A DNA stretch of 64,000 nucleotides. Origin: Nostoc sp. ATCC 43529. Lineage in GTDB: Bacteria > Cyanobacteriota > Cyanobacteriia > Cyanobacteriales > Nostocaceae. Of the stretch, positions 26,205-35,582 are shown one piece after another (the first letter of the stretch is position 1; each line of letters opens with the position of its first letter). Where the stretch lies: the NCBI GenBank assembly GCA_003326205.1, contig LWTK01000011.1:62001-126000 (forward strand), given 5' to 3'. The notes below the pieces were generated by a model. It made no database searches and was not told the origin of the DNA. It saw only the letters and a program-made list of their open reading frames with translations. Made by a program: the position numbers and the translations under genes.

Positions 26205-27866
26205 ATGGCTAGAAGTTGGGAAGGTCTGAAAAAACTTGGTAGTTTCTTGTGCGCCATTGCACTGACACAATTCAGTACAAACACTTGTGCAAAAGCAGCT
26301 GACACAGTTGTTGTTCGTTTTGGTCTATTTACAGAAACCATCACCCTTGCTGAGTTGCAAAAGGCTGCAAAAACTGGGGAATTACCCAGAAGTTTGCAAC
26401 CCTACGCTAAAAGATTATCCCAAGAACAACGCGAGTTCTTTTTGGGGGCGTTAAACATGAATCTACCGTTAAAAGTTACTACAGTTAATGGATTAGTTAA
26501 TACGCAGATTGGTACAAGTATTCTCAACGATTTAGCTACTGCTTTAGCTAGGGAGGACAAAGCCGGAGTACAAGCACTCAGGGCAGGATTGATATTAGGT
26601 TCTACTGCACCAGAGGGTCTTTCTATACTCAATTTTATCGCTGCTTATCCGAGCAAACGCTTAGAAATTGATGTACCACGGGCTTTTAAGGTTGCAGGAA
26701 GTTTGAATACTGCTTTTTGGCGCACCCAGCAGTTTATGTTAGCAATTGCACCTCAACTTGACCTGTTGACACCACAACCCTTGACACCCCAGGTTGGTTT
26801 TCCTTTTGACCCCTCTCAACCAGGAACCGCTAAAGTAGAAATACTTAAATTAGACTTGGATGACCAAAAGCACAATCGCAAAATTCCAGTCGATGTTTAC
26901 TGGTCAACTGCTACAACTCCTGACAAACCCGTAATTGTCTTTTCTCATGGCTTCGGTTCCATCCGCACGGACTTGCGTTATCTCGCGGAACATCTAGCAT
27001 CCCACGGTTATGTAGTAGCAGCTTTAGAACATCCTGGTAGTAATGGGACAAATGTTGACTCAGCAATACAAGGGAAAAACAGAATTGTCAAGCCTGAGGA
27101 ATTTTTACGCCGCCCTCAAGATATTAGTTTTGTTCTCGACGAGTTAGAAAAACTGAATCAAACAGCTAATAACCCTGTTAGTGGTAAAGTTGCGACTCAG
27201 AATGCGATGGTTGTTGGCTATTCTTTTGGTGGTGGTACAGCTTTGGCAATTGCTGGCGCCGAGTTACAACTAGAACGCCTCAAACAACGCTGCAAACAGA
27301 ACTTGACTATCTTGAGTTTGGGAGAAGCTATGCAGTGTATCGCCCAAGAACTGCCAGAAAATAGCTACCAATTGCGGGATAACAGGATTAAAGGAGCGAT
27401 CGCTCTCAATCCTACAACTTCTTTGATATTTGGTGAAACTGGGTTAACCAAGGTGCAGGTTCCTACCCTGATTTTGTCCTCATCTGCGGATAAAACGACC
27501 CCGGCTTTAACTGAACAAATTGTAGGATTTGATAAAATCCCATCCCCCAAATGGTTAGTTGGCGTAGTTGGAGGTACTCATTTGAGTGTCAAAGACCCAA
27601 GTACCACTCAGGATCAAATTGGAAAACCAAATACCCCTATTAGTGGTGGCGAAGTTGTTAATGAACAAGCAGCTGATGTTCGTAAGTTAGTTAAAGCTTT
27701 AACTTTATCGTTCGCTGCACAACTGACTCCAGAAGCTAAAAACTACGCTGTGTTTCTAACATCAGATTATGTAAACTCTACATCAACTCAGGCATTTCCA
27801 TTTCGGCTAATTACCCAAATTCCCCCTAATGCTATGGCTGTAGTCAAAGAATTTATTGAGAAATAA
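26205..27866 (+). CDS. DUF1400 alpha/beta hydrolase (secreted)
   Basis: About 553 residues from the ATG at 26205; TTG and GTG starts lie a few codons upstream. A signal peptide is followed by a DUF1400 domain (VVVRFGLFTETITLAELQ to about residue 180), common in cyanobacteria. The alpha/beta hydrolase part has the oxyanion strand VIVFSHGFGS, the nucleophile elbow GYSFGGG and a late His in VGGTHLSV. It resembles PAF-acetylhydrolase or dienelactone-hydrolase types and likely cleaves an ester in the periplasm. The natural substrate is unknown. Confidence 0.85.
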   Translation: MARSWEGLKKLGSFLCAIALTQFSTNTCAKAADTVVVRFGLFTETITLAELQKAAKTGELPRSLQPYAKRLSQEQREFFLGALNMNLPLKVTTVNGLVNTQIGTSILNDLATALAREDKAGVQALRAGLILGSTAPEGLSILNFIAAYPSKRLEIDVPRAFKVAGSLNTAFWRTQQFMLAIAPQLDLLTPQPLTPQVGFPFDPSQPGTAKVEILKLDLDDQKHNRKIPVDVYWSTATTPDKPVIVFSHGFGSIRTDLRYLAEHLASHGYVVAALEHPGSNGTNVDSAIQGKNRIVKPEEFLRRPQDISFVLDELEKLNQTANNPVSGKVATQNAMVVGYSFGGGTALAIAGAELQLERLKQRCKQNLTILSLGEAMQCIAQELPENSYQLRDNRIKGAIALNPTTSLIFGETGLTKVQVPTLILSSSADKTTPALTEQIVGFDKIPSPKWLVGVVGGTHLSVKDPSTTQDQIGKPNTPISGGEVVNEQAADVRKLVKALTLSFAAQLTPEAKNYAVFLTSDYVNSTSTQAFPFRLITQIPPNAMAVVKEFIEK

Positions 27867-27940
27867 CTAGCCCTTTGCAGTTGGGCAGACATGTTATTCC
27901 AGAAATTACAGCAGAAGGTTGATGAAGTACAGGTTATCGT

Positions 27941-28170
27941 AGGGGGCGCAAAGCTTTGCATTGGTGTCAACTTAAGCTCAAAGCTATATCAGACAGGGGT
28001 TTTGCCCATCCCTGGCGCCCTCATCCCCTAACCCCTTCTCCCACAGGAGAAGGGGAATTAAATCTCTGGCTCCCCTCTCACTTAGGGAGAGGGGCTGGGG
28101 GTGAGGGCAAAACCTTGTTACAAAGCGGGTTTCACGTTAAGTTGACACCAATGAAAGCTTTGCGCCCCCT
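27941..28170. mobile_element. MITE-like element with ~34-bp inverted ends and an inner hairpin
   Basis: The first 34 bases (starting agggggcgcaaagcttt and ending gtgtcaactta) are matched in reverse complement by the last 33 or so bases, with one base missing. The interior carries ctcatcccctaacccc and ggggctgggggtgaggg as a second inverted pair. There is no credible gene within it. A half copy occurs near 25040-25110. Confidence 0.75.
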
Positions 28171-29304
28171 ACCTTGTACCTCACTAGAACGGGAAATGCT
28201 ATAAGACATAGAGAAGAAGGTGAAACTCTTGGTCTTTCGATCAATTAAGGTCTTTTTTAGAATACAAAGATATCCAATTTGCAGTAGAAGTAATTCCTGT
28301 ACCTCCAGCTTGGACAAGTCCAACTTGCCATTTATTCCCAAATTCTATACTCTTTCCTGTTTTCTATTCCCTGTTAAGAATTCCTTTTGAAAAACTTCAT
28401 TTCTCAACTTGGACCAAGTTTAAATGATGTATGCGATTAGTGACATAACAATGTTATCCCCTACGATAATCTGTACCTTACTAACCTGCAATCTGCTGTA
28501 TTTGATATTAATTTTTTCAACTTTTGCCTAAACTATAGACATAGGAATCCGATTTGATTACTGAACATACTTGTGTAGGAAGAGAACAGGCAACAGCCAA
28601 CAGAGAACAGGAAAAAGGAGTAGAAGTGTACCAAGTTTTTTCAGAAATCAAATATAAGTTCCATATATAAATTAAACATTAAGTATAAAAATACACTTAA
28701 GTGCTGGATGCATACATATTTAAAGTTTGTATGAAGTTGACATCATCACTTGTTTTCACAACTGTTTGCCTCCCCACATTGCTGTATTATCAGCGATGGT
28801 AAGTCTTTGGTATTACATATTATCTCTGCTTATAAGAATATTCAAATTCTAACTTCAATACTTTATTATCAAAGTAATAATACTGAGATTTTCCGCTACG
28901 TACTATCAGTATTTGAAAATCTATACTAAATTTTTACAATCAAACTAGATACTAAGATATTAACTTTATGATACTTTTGTTAAAAATATTGTGAGCTTAG
29001 AAATACTAAAAATATAGGAGGATAGGGTCGCAAAAAAATATATACATTACCTCGAATACTACAAATGATGCTCATAAATAAATTACCTGATGCCGAAATA
29101 TATTTTCGGTAATTTGCATTGCTCGAAATTAAATTGCACAAAATGTTCAACCAATTTCGATCTGACAATAACTACAAATCAGGTAAAAACGCAACATCAT
29201 TCCGGATGATTTTTTCGATAAAAATTAATTCAGCCATCAGATAGCTAGCATTATCCAAGAACTTTGAATTAAGAATTTAACAATTACTACACTTGACTGA
29301 ACCA
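28171..29304. other. 1.1-kb AT-rich intergenic region
   Basis: No open frame here looks like a gene. There is a small ccgaaa/tttcgg inverted repeat at about 29094-29111 and several long A/T runs. Possible regulatory or RNA content cannot be judged by eye. Confidence 0.5.
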
Positions 29305-29985
29305 ATGCAACTCTATACACCTATTGAAATTGGACAACTTCACGATAACGAAGACCTTCCTTACTTAATTCAAATTTTGGAGTGGGTTAAAAATTTTTTA
29401 GGAAGACCTCATCCTCATTTAGGAAGACCGGGGGCTGTTTGTCCTTTTGTACCTCACTCTTTGAGATCTAACAGTATTCGTTTGGCAGTTATTCGCACGA
29501 AAGACTTGTATCCAGAACAAATAGAAAATCTTGTCAAACGCTATCGAGATATCTTCCTAGAGATGGATGTTAAAGGGCAGGAATCAAAAATTAGTAAAGC
29601 TTTTTTGCTGATATTTCCTGATATCGATATAGAAGATGCTCCTAAAACTATAGATAGCATCCAACAAAAACTTAAACCTTTGTTTGTCGAATCAGGACTA
29701 ATGATTGGAGAATTTCATAAACGCAATCAAAGCCCTGGTTTACACAACCCAGACTTCCGTCCACTACGTAGCCCTGTACCTTTGTTAGCTATCCGATTTA
29801 TGGTTGAAGCAGACTTGCCTTTTCTTCAAAGTCCGGCCGATCCACACTTACGCATTAGGTATCTGGAAGCTTATTTAAAGCAATTTGGGCATAAATTTAC
29901 AGACGAGACTAGGTTTAAAACTGCTTATCAGGCATTGGCTTTAGCCAAACAAGAAGTAGAAGCGGAAAACTTAGTGACTTATTAA
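29305..29985 (+). CDS. DUF6875-like protein
   Basis: A 226-residue soluble protein. GRPGAVCPF near residue 38, then SGLMIGEFHKRN, PGLHNPDFRPLRSPVPLLAI and VEADLPFLQSP match what I recall of the DUF6875 family. No catalytic function is known. The conserved Cys in AVCPF and the His in GEFH might bind a cofactor; this is only a guess. The ATG at 29305 was preferred to an in-frame TTG four codons earlier. Confidence 0.65.
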   Translation: MQLYTPIEIGQLHDNEDLPYLIQILEWVKNFLGRPHPHLGRPGAVCPFVPHSLRSNSIRLAVIRTKDLYPEQIENLVKRYRDIFLEMDVKGQESKISKAFLLIFPDIDIEDAPKTIDSIQQKLKPLFVESGLMIGEFHKRNQSPGLHNPDFRPLRSPVPLLAIRFMVEADLPFLQSPADPHLRIRYLEAYLKQFGHKFTDETRFKTAYQALALAKQEVEAENLVTY

Positions 29986-30187
29986 AGTTTCAATCAGCTA
30001 TAAATTATCATCTACCACTGACAACTGATAACTGATGTCAGGCTTGTATTGAATGTTTCCACCAAACAACCTAGCGTTTTGGCTGTTTATTGTGTGTTTT
30101 GTGTTCCCTGTTTGATTCTAAAAATTTGTCAAAGATTCCAGTGCGCCACTTCAAGCATTGGGGAACTCTGACTTCTGGCTTTTTGAT

Positions 30188-31324
30188 TTAACTGACTCGA
30201 CGACCTTGACAGATAGTTGCAGTCAAGCGTGGGACTACACCATCATGATAAACAGCGATCGCATCAGCTCGTTTACCTAGTTCGAGACTACCGCGATCGC
30301 TAAATAGGTGAATAGCTTTCGCTGGATTACTGGTAAATAGTTGCATCGCTTCATAAATTGGCTTACCAGTTTTGTCAGCAATGAGAAACATGGCTTGCAG
30401 CAGACTTTGAGGAACGTAGTCAGAAGAAATAACATCCACTAAATTTTGCAAAACCAATTCCATCGCCGAAATATTACCAGAGTGAGAACCGCCCAAAACC
30501 AAATTAGGCGCACCCATCAAAACTTGCAGTCCCAAAGTGTGCGCTGTTTTTGCTGCTTCTAAAGTCGTAGGAAACTCGGCTATTACTACTCCATCTCGTA
30601 CCGCTTCGTGGACATGTTCCAATGTTGCATCATCATGACTGGCTATTGGTGTACCTTTAGCTTTGGCAATTTCCACCAAAGCCATGCGGTTTTTTTGTAC
30701 ATATATTTGTTGTTGTTGCTGACGAATGACAATGAAATCATCAATTTCCTCTGGTGTCGCCCCGTGTTTGCCTATGTAATATTGTTTAAACTTGTCTAAA
30801 CGGACAAACTGCCGCTGACCAGGGGTATGATCCATCAGAGAAATTAACGATAACAGCGGATTGTCTATATATTGTGCGGTAACTTCATAAACCTTGTCGT
30901 ATGCCAGTTCGCAACGCAGGTGAATCCGGTGTTCCACACAGAAACGTCCGGCTTTTTGCCCGCGAGAGATAATATCAATCATCGGGGCAAAATTAGTTAA
31001 ACGTGGCGAACCAACAGCTATATCACCAATGGCGATCGCATCACATACAGTTGTCACTCCAGCACTAGCTAAATCTCGATCGTGGTGAATTGCTGCTGCT
31101 TCCAAAGGCCAGCGAATTCCTGGACGGGGAGATACACAGCGTTCTAAGTTGTCGGTGTGCAGTTCAATCAATCCAGGCATGAGATAATCTCCTTGACCAT
31201 TCAACCCATGAGTCACAACTCCTGGCTGAATGTCAGCAATCAATCCATCTCGCACTACAAGCGTACCCAGCACTTCCTCGTGGGGAAGTTGGAGGCGATA
31301 ATTTGTGTAGACTTGCTCATTCAT
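30188..31324 (-). CDS. phnM: PhnM: alpha-D-ribose 1-methylphosphonate 5-triphosphate diphosphatase (canonical copy)
   Basis: About 378 residues from the ATG at 31324; the longer frame upstream is only repeat-encoded Pro-Cys-Asn units. It removes pyrophosphate from ribose-1-phosphonate triphosphate in the C-P lyase pathway. The amidohydrolase metal motif ELHTDNLE, then RPGIRWPLEAA, HHDRDLASAGVTTVCDA and SLMDHTPGQRQF, closely follow the E. coli PhnM pattern. IASHDDATLEHV and LVLGGSHSGN are also conserved. It is the last gene of the minus-strand phn run, after phnL. A second, more divergent phnM lies at 34330-35523. Confidence 0.92.
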   Translation of the reverse strand: MNEQVYTNYRLQLPHEEVLGTLVVRDGLIADIQPGVVTHGLNGQGDYLMPGLIELHTDNLERCVSPRPGIRWPLEAAAIHHDRDLASAGVTTVCDAIAIGDIAVGSPRLTNFAPMIDIISRGQKAGRFCVEHRIHLRCELAYDKVYEVTAQYIDNPLLSLISLMDHTPGQRQFVRLDKFKQYYIGKHGATPEEIDDFIVIRQQQQQIYVQKNRMALVEIAKAKGTPIASHDDATLEHVHEAVRDGVVIAEFPTTLEAAKTAHTLGLQVLMGAPNLVLGGSHSGNISAMELVLQNLVDVISSDYVPQSLLQAMFLIADKTGKPIYEAMQLFTSNPAKAIHLFSDRGSLELGKRADAIAVYHDGVVPRLTATICQGRRVS

Positions 31325-31473
31325 AGGATTTGGGCATGGGGCATTGGGCATTGGGCATTGGGCATTGGGTATTGGGCATGGGGCATGGGGCATGGGGCAT
31401 GGGGTTCTTACACGGTAAGCCCAAGCTACGATTATTCAGAATTCAGAATTCAGAATTCAGAATTCAGAATTTG
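31325..31473. repeat. Tandem repeats in the phnL-phnM gap (gggcatt; attcaga)
   Basis: Two kinds of heptamer tract sit here: gggcatt/gggcatg copies at about 31331-31402, and attcaga copies at about 31436-31470. They fill the 149-base intercistronic gap. Confidence 0.8.
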
Positions 31474-32208
31474 CTAATTATCCTTGGCAAAGGTTAACTG
31501 GCGGTTACAAAGTTGCATTTGCACTTCTTCTTCGTGAAAAATGCCAACTAAAGCACAGCCAGCTGCTTTGTGTTCTTCGAGAAGTTCTATGACTACTTGG
31601 CGATTCGTAGCATCTAGGGCTGATGTAGGTTCATCGAGTAGCAAAATCGGATAGTTAACACACAGGGCGCGGGCGAGATTCACCCGTTGCTTTTCGCCTC
31701 CAGAAAAGGTGGTGGGGGAGAGTTTCCATAAACGTTCTGGTAGGTTGAGACGATGAAATAACTCTTTTACTTTGTCAAAAGCAACTTCTGTTTTTACTCC
31801 TAATTCCACCAACGGTTCTGCGGCAACTTCTATGGCGGGAACTCTGGGAATCACTCGTAAAAACTGGCTGACATATCCTATGGTTTTCTGCCGCACCGCT
31901 AACAGTTCATGGGGCAGAAGTTGACACAAATCAACCCAATCTCCTCCATGCTTTACCCAAATTGACCCGCTGTCAGCGCGATAGTTACCATATAAACAGC
32001 GCATCAAAGTAGATTTTCCAGAACCAGAAGGCCCAGATAAAGCTACACATTCCCCAGCATTCACACTCAGGGATAATCCTTCTAAAACTGATAGGCGAAC
32101 ACTTCCTTGCTGATGCAATGTAAAACCTTTTCGCAAATCTTCTACTTGCAACAGGGTATCGGGGGAAATGTTAATGGGCAGATGGCGATGAATAGTTGAT
32201 GATTGCAT
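31474..32208 (-). CDS. phnL: PhnL: C-P lyase system ABC-type ATPase
   Basis: About 244 residues from the ATG at 32208, since the upstream codons come from the tandem repeat. Walker A GPSGSGKST, signature TFSGGEKQR and Walker B ILLLDEPTSALD are intact. PhnL works with PhnG, PhnH and PhnI to form the ribose-1-phosphonate bond with ATP-derived sugar. The specific QSSTIHRHL leader and the QLLPHELLAVRQKTIGYVSQFLR segment are PhnL-like. It lies between phnK and the canonical phnM. Confidence 0.92.
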   Translation of the reverse strand: MQSSTIHRHLPINISPDTLLQVEDLRKGFTLHQQGSVRLSVLEGLSLSVNAGECVALSGPSGSGKSTLMRCLYGNYRADSGSIWVKHGGDWVDLCQLLPHELLAVRQKTIGYVSQFLRVIPRVPAIEVAAEPLVELGVKTEVAFDKVKELFHRLNLPERLWKLSPTTFSGGEKQRVNLARALCVNYPILLLDEPTSALDATNRQVVIELLEEHKAAGCALVGIFHEEEVQMQLCNRQLTFAKDN

Positions 32209-32317
32209 TGTGGTTGGGCATTGGGCATTGGGCATTGGGCATTGGGCATTGGTTATTTCTTCGCCTGCCCCCCTGCCTGTCTTAACAGATTAATTTCCTT
32301 AACTGAACAGTATTGCA
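32209..32317. repeat. Tandem repeat tract in the phnK-phnL gap (gggcatt)
   Basis: Copies of gggcatt occupy about 32213-32257. The rest of the gap shows no feature. Confidence 0.75.
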
Positions 32318-33091
32318 TTACGGTGTTAAGGCGGCGCTGACTAATAGTTGAGTGTAGGGATGCTGGGGGTCGTCGAGTACTTGGTCTGTTAAACCTGATT
32401 CCACTACTTGCCCTTGTTGCATGACTAGCAAGCGATGGGCTAGCAGCCTGACAACGCCTATATCGTGTGTGACTACGATGACGCTGAGGTGAAAATTCCG
32501 CACTAGCGATCGCAATAAGTCTAATAACCGCGCTTGCACTGATACATCAAGCCCTCCGGTGGGTTCATCCATTAATATCAGCCGGGGACGTGTCACTAAT
32601 ACACGAGCTAGTTGTAATCTTTGCTGCATACCTCCAGAAAAATTTACTGGTAATTCATCTATCCGTGCTGGATCGATTTCCACTTGTCGCAACCAGTGAG
32701 ATGCTTCGGTGCGAATATTGCCATAGTGTCGCACCCCAACATCTAAAAGCCTTTCGCCAATATTTGCTCCGGCAGTAACTTTCATTCGCAAACCATCACG
32801 AGGATTTTGCCGAACAAAGCCCCACTCAGTCCGCATTAATCGGCGGCGTTGAGGTTCAGGAAGCCGAGTAATTTCTAAGTCTTCTTGGCTACGAGTTGTA
32901 TAAGTAACATTACCTTGGTCAATGGGGAAGTGATTGGCAATTGCACCGAGTAAAGTAGACTTACCCGACCCCGATTCGCCAACAATACCCAGAACTTGCC
33001 CAGGATATAAGTCAAAGGAAATGCGATCGCACGCTTTAATCGCACCGTAAGATTTACTCAATTGGTGAATTTGTAAAAGAGGTTTTGTCAT
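32318..33091 (-). CDS. phnK: PhnK: C-P lyase system ABC-type ATPase
   Basis: A 257-residue protein with Walker A GESGSGKST, signature NFSGGMQQR and Walker B LILMDEPTGGLD. The stretch EWGFVRQNPRDGLRMKVTAG is characteristic of PhnK, as is the C-terminal DDPQHPYTQLLVSA. In E. coli PhnK binds the PhnGHIJ core complex. It is preceded by a long heptamer tract and the phnJ gene. Confidence 0.93.
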   Translation of the reverse strand: MTKPLLQIHQLSKSYGAIKACDRISFDLYPGQVLGIVGESGSGKSTLLGAIANHFPIDQGNVTYTTRSQEDLEITRLPEPQRRRLMRTEWGFVRQNPRDGLRMKVTAGANIGERLLDVGVRHYGNIRTEASHWLRQVEIDPARIDELPVNFSGGMQQRLQLARVLVTRPRLILMDEPTGGLDVSVQARLLDLLRSLVRNFHLSVIVVTHDIGVVRLLAHRLLVMQQGQVVESGLTDQVLDDPQHPYTQLLVSAALTP

Positions 33092-33221
33092 TAGTCATTA
33101 GTCATTAGTCATTGGGCATTAGTCATTAGTCATTAGTCATTAGTCATTAGTCATTAGTCATTAGTCATTAGTCATTAGTCATTGGGCATTGGGCATGGGG
33201 CATGGGGCATGGAAAATAAGA
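33092..33221. repeat. Heptameric tandem repeat (tcattag/gggcatt) between phnJ and phnK
   Basis: About fifteen copies of tcattag, with occasional tcattgg, then gggcatg units. They adjoin the 21-bp minisatellite on the right. Confidence 0.85.
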
Positions 33222-33368
33222 GATGAATGTTTGATATCTGGCGATGAATGTTTGATATTTGGCGATGAATGTTTGATATTTGGCGATGAATGTTTGATAT
33301 TCGGCGATGAATGTTTGATATTCGGCGATGAATGTTTGATATTCGTGAATAAATCTTTAATATTCACT
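33222..33368. repeat. 21-bp minisatellite overlapping the 3' end of phnJ
   Basis: Six copies of gatgaatgtttgatatttgg plus one base (21-bp period), then a decayed seventh copy from 33348. The phnJ stop codon (33357-33359) lies inside the decayed copy, so the last PhnJ codons derive from the repeat. Confidence 0.85.
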
Positions 33369-34217
33369 CCTCTGCCCCCCTGCTTCCCTCGTCCGCCGAC
33401 AATAATCTGTATCCGAGCAAATCCACATTCTGCTGCCTTGGTCATCAATTAATACTTCATCTAAAAAACTTTCAGTAGAACCACATAGTTCACAAGCTTT
33501 GTCCCAACGCTCGACGGTGAAGGGATGATCTTCAAAGTCGAGGCTTTGGACTTTGGTATAGGGCGGGATTGCATATATTCGCTTTTCTCTTCCAGCGCCA
33601 AATAACTGGAGTGCAGGATTCATCTGCATTTTAGGATTATCAAAGCGGGGAATCGGGCTAGGACTCATCAAATAGCGATCGTGTACCATCACCGGGTAGT
33701 CGTAGGATGTGGCAATGTGCCCGTGTTTGGTGATGTCTTCATAAAGCTTGACGTACATTGAAGCGTATTCTTCTAGGGCGTGCATTTTGCCTGTTTCCAC
33801 AGATGAAGGTTCCAGCCAGCGTAAGGGTTCGGGAATTGGTACTTGGTAAACTAAAATCTGTCCTTCTCGCAGTGGTGTTTCCGGTATGCGGTGGCGTGTC
33901 TGAATTAAGGTTGCTGCTTGAGTTTGTTCTGTTGTTTGCACGCCACAAACTTTTTTGAAGAAGCGACGAATGTTAACTGCGTTGGTTGTGTCGTCTGCGC
34001 CTTGATCGATGACTTTTAGCACATCGGTTTGACCAATCACGGCAGCTGTTACCTGAATTCCACCAGTTCCCCAGCCGTAAGACATGGGCATTTCCCTAGA
34101 AGAAAAGGGAATTTGATGTCCTGGAATAGCAACGGCTTTGAGTAAGGCGCGGCGAATTGAGCGCTTGGTTTGTTCGTCTAGGTAGGCGAAGTTGAAGCCT
34201 GTTTCGGGTTGCAACAT
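33357..34217 (-). CDS. phnJ: PhnJ: carbon-phosphorus lyase (radical SAM)
   Basis: About 286 residues from the ATG at 34217; earlier in-frame codons overlap phnM2 and are not PhnJ-like. PhnJ cleaves the C-P bond of ribose-1-phosphonate using a 4Fe-4S cluster and S-adenosylmethionine. FNFAYLDEQTKRSIRRALLK and MPYGWGTGG-type MSYGWGTGGIQ open the domain. The cluster cysteines are visible as CELC, WICSD and DYC in the spacing known from E. coli PhnJ. This gene is the diagnostic marker of a C-P lyase locus. Confidence 0.95.
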   Translation of the reverse strand: MLQPETGFNFAYLDEQTKRSIRRALLKAVAIPGHQIPFSSREMPMSYGWGTGGIQVTAAVIGQTDVLKVIDQGADDTTNAVNIRRFFKKVCGVQTTEQTQAATLIQTRHRIPETPLREGQILVYQVPIPEPLRWLEPSSVETGKMHALEEYASMYVKLYEDITKHGHIATSYDYPVMVHDRYLMSPSPIPRFDNPKMQMNPALQLFGAGREKRIYAIPPYTKVQSLDFEDHPFTVERWDKACELCGSTESFLDEVLIDDQGSRMWICSDTDYCRRTREAGGQRSEY

Positions 34218-34329
34218 AAGGGTTTTAATTTTAACGCAGAGGGGAGGCAGCGCGTTGCGGGGGTTCCAAGAGTTGTAGCGACTGCCGTCGCGCTGAGGTA
34301 AACGCAAAGGAACACGGAGGTGTTTTTGT
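34218..34329. repeat. Repeat-containing gap between phnM2 and phnJ
   Basis: A GC-rich block with gcgttgcgggggttcc and gccgtcgcgctgagg, related to the block near 21530, then an acgcaaaggaacacgg unit. It is non-coding. Confidence 0.5.
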
Positions 34330-35523
34330 TCAGTTTTTGATTGAATATTTGGCGACTTGTTGTCCTGTGATGTAAACAGATGCGATCGCAGTAGGTAGAG
34401 AATCGTTGGGAGATATGAGCAAGAAATCTGCATCTAAGCCAGGGGCGATTTTGCCTTTGCGATCGCTAATTCCGGCTGCTGCTGCTGGACGGCTAGAAAC
34501 CAGCGTCCATGCTTGTTCAAAATTCATCAAGTTTAATTCAGCTAGTTTAAAGGGTGCGTGAAATAAGGAAGGATAATGGTAATCTGAGCAAAGGCAATCC
34601 AAGACATGATTTTTAGCTGCCTCTGCTACACTCATGTAGCCGACATGGGAACCGCCACGCACCAAGTTCGGCGCACCCATGAGGACTGCTGCACCGTAGG
34701 CGCGGGATTGGGCAGCTAAAGCAATGCTTCCAGGAAATTCGGCGATCGCAACCTGACGGCGTTGACTTTCCAGTACTTTTTCTTCACAATCATCATCATG
34801 AGAAGCTAGGGGAATACCGTAACTATGGGCAAGTTCAACTAATTCCTGTACTTGTTTGTATCCTTGGTGTCGCTGTTGTTGTACTTGAACGATAAATTCT
34901 TTGATTTCTTCGTCTGACATAGATATTCGTCGCCGTAAACCATTGAGGTATCGGCTTAACATTTGCTCATTTCCAGCAGGTGGTAAATGATCGTTAATCG
35001 ACAAAAGTTGAATGCGACCAGATGTCAGCCAATCACATAACTCTTCATGCCCTTTGGTATTTGCTTCTTCGTGCCTAATATGAATTCGATGATTGCAATT
35101 TAAAATTTGTTTTCCTGTTCCCAAAATAAACTCAATTAAAGCACGCGCTGAATCTCGACTTCGCAAACCCGGTTCATAGGAGTCTGTAATTGAACAGAAA
35201 AAAGTTGTGATTCCAGCTGACAAAAGATTACGGTCATTTTCAGCGATCGCCATTGGTAAAGGAAAGTTCACTCCAGGGCGAGGGCAAATCATCCTCTCGA
35301 AGGCATCACCGTGCAAATCAACAATCCCCGGCAACATCTGGAGTCCTTGAGCATTGACAAAATCAAACCCATTAGGGCTATTTCCTGCATCAATACTGAT
35401 AAATTGTCCATCTTCAATTAAAACGGTTGCATCTTTAATCCAACCCTCTGGAGCCAAAACATCCGCTCCTTGAATCGCAACTTTACCCTTAATTATTGTT
35501 CTTAATTCTTGAATAATTCCCAT
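34330..35523 (-). CDS. Second, divergent PhnM-like diphosphatase
   Basis: About 397 residues from the ATG at 35523. It is an amidohydrolase of the PhnM family: metal motif DLHGDAFE, RPGVNFPLPMAIAENDRNLLSAGITTFFCS, INDHLPP, LASHDDDCEEKV and LVRGGSHVGY. Compared with the canonical copy the first motif is HGDAFE instead of HTDNLE, and a SYEPGLRSRDSARALIEFI segment is distinct. It sits between the FosA-like gene and phnJ in the same operon. It could act on the same triphosphate or on a related phosphonate intermediate; the assignment to a substrate is open. Confidence 0.85.
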   Translation of the reverse strand: MGIIQELRTIIKGKVAIQGADVLAPEGWIKDATVLIEDGQFISIDAGNSPNGFDFVNAQGLQMLPGIVDLHGDAFERMICPRPGVNFPLPMAIAENDRNLLSAGITTFFCSITDSYEPGLRSRDSARALIEFILGTGKQILNCNHRIHIRHEEANTKGHEELCDWLTSGRIQLLSINDHLPPAGNEQMLSRYLNGLRRRISMSDEEIKEFIVQVQQQRHQGYKQVQELVELAHSYGIPLASHDDDCEEKVLESQRRQVAIAEFPGSIALAAQSRAYGAAVLMGAPNLVRGGSHVGYMSVAEAAKNHVLDCLCSDYHYPSLFHAPFKLAELNLMNFEQAWTLVSSRPAAAAGISDRKGKIAPGLDADFLLISPNDSLPTAIASVYITGQQVAKYSIKN

Positions 35524-35582
35524 TACTTTCACCCTCTCTTCCCTCTCTGCGCCTCCGCGTCTCTGCGTGAGAAAAATAATTT

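Noticed and set aside
28980..29168. Minus-strand frame in the 1.1-kb AT-rich gap
   Set aside because: Cysteine- and isoleucine-rich translation of AT-rich DNA with no start context.
33189..33452. Frames over the 33222 minisatellite on both strands
   Set aside because: Repeat-driven and low complexity, and partly covering phnJ.
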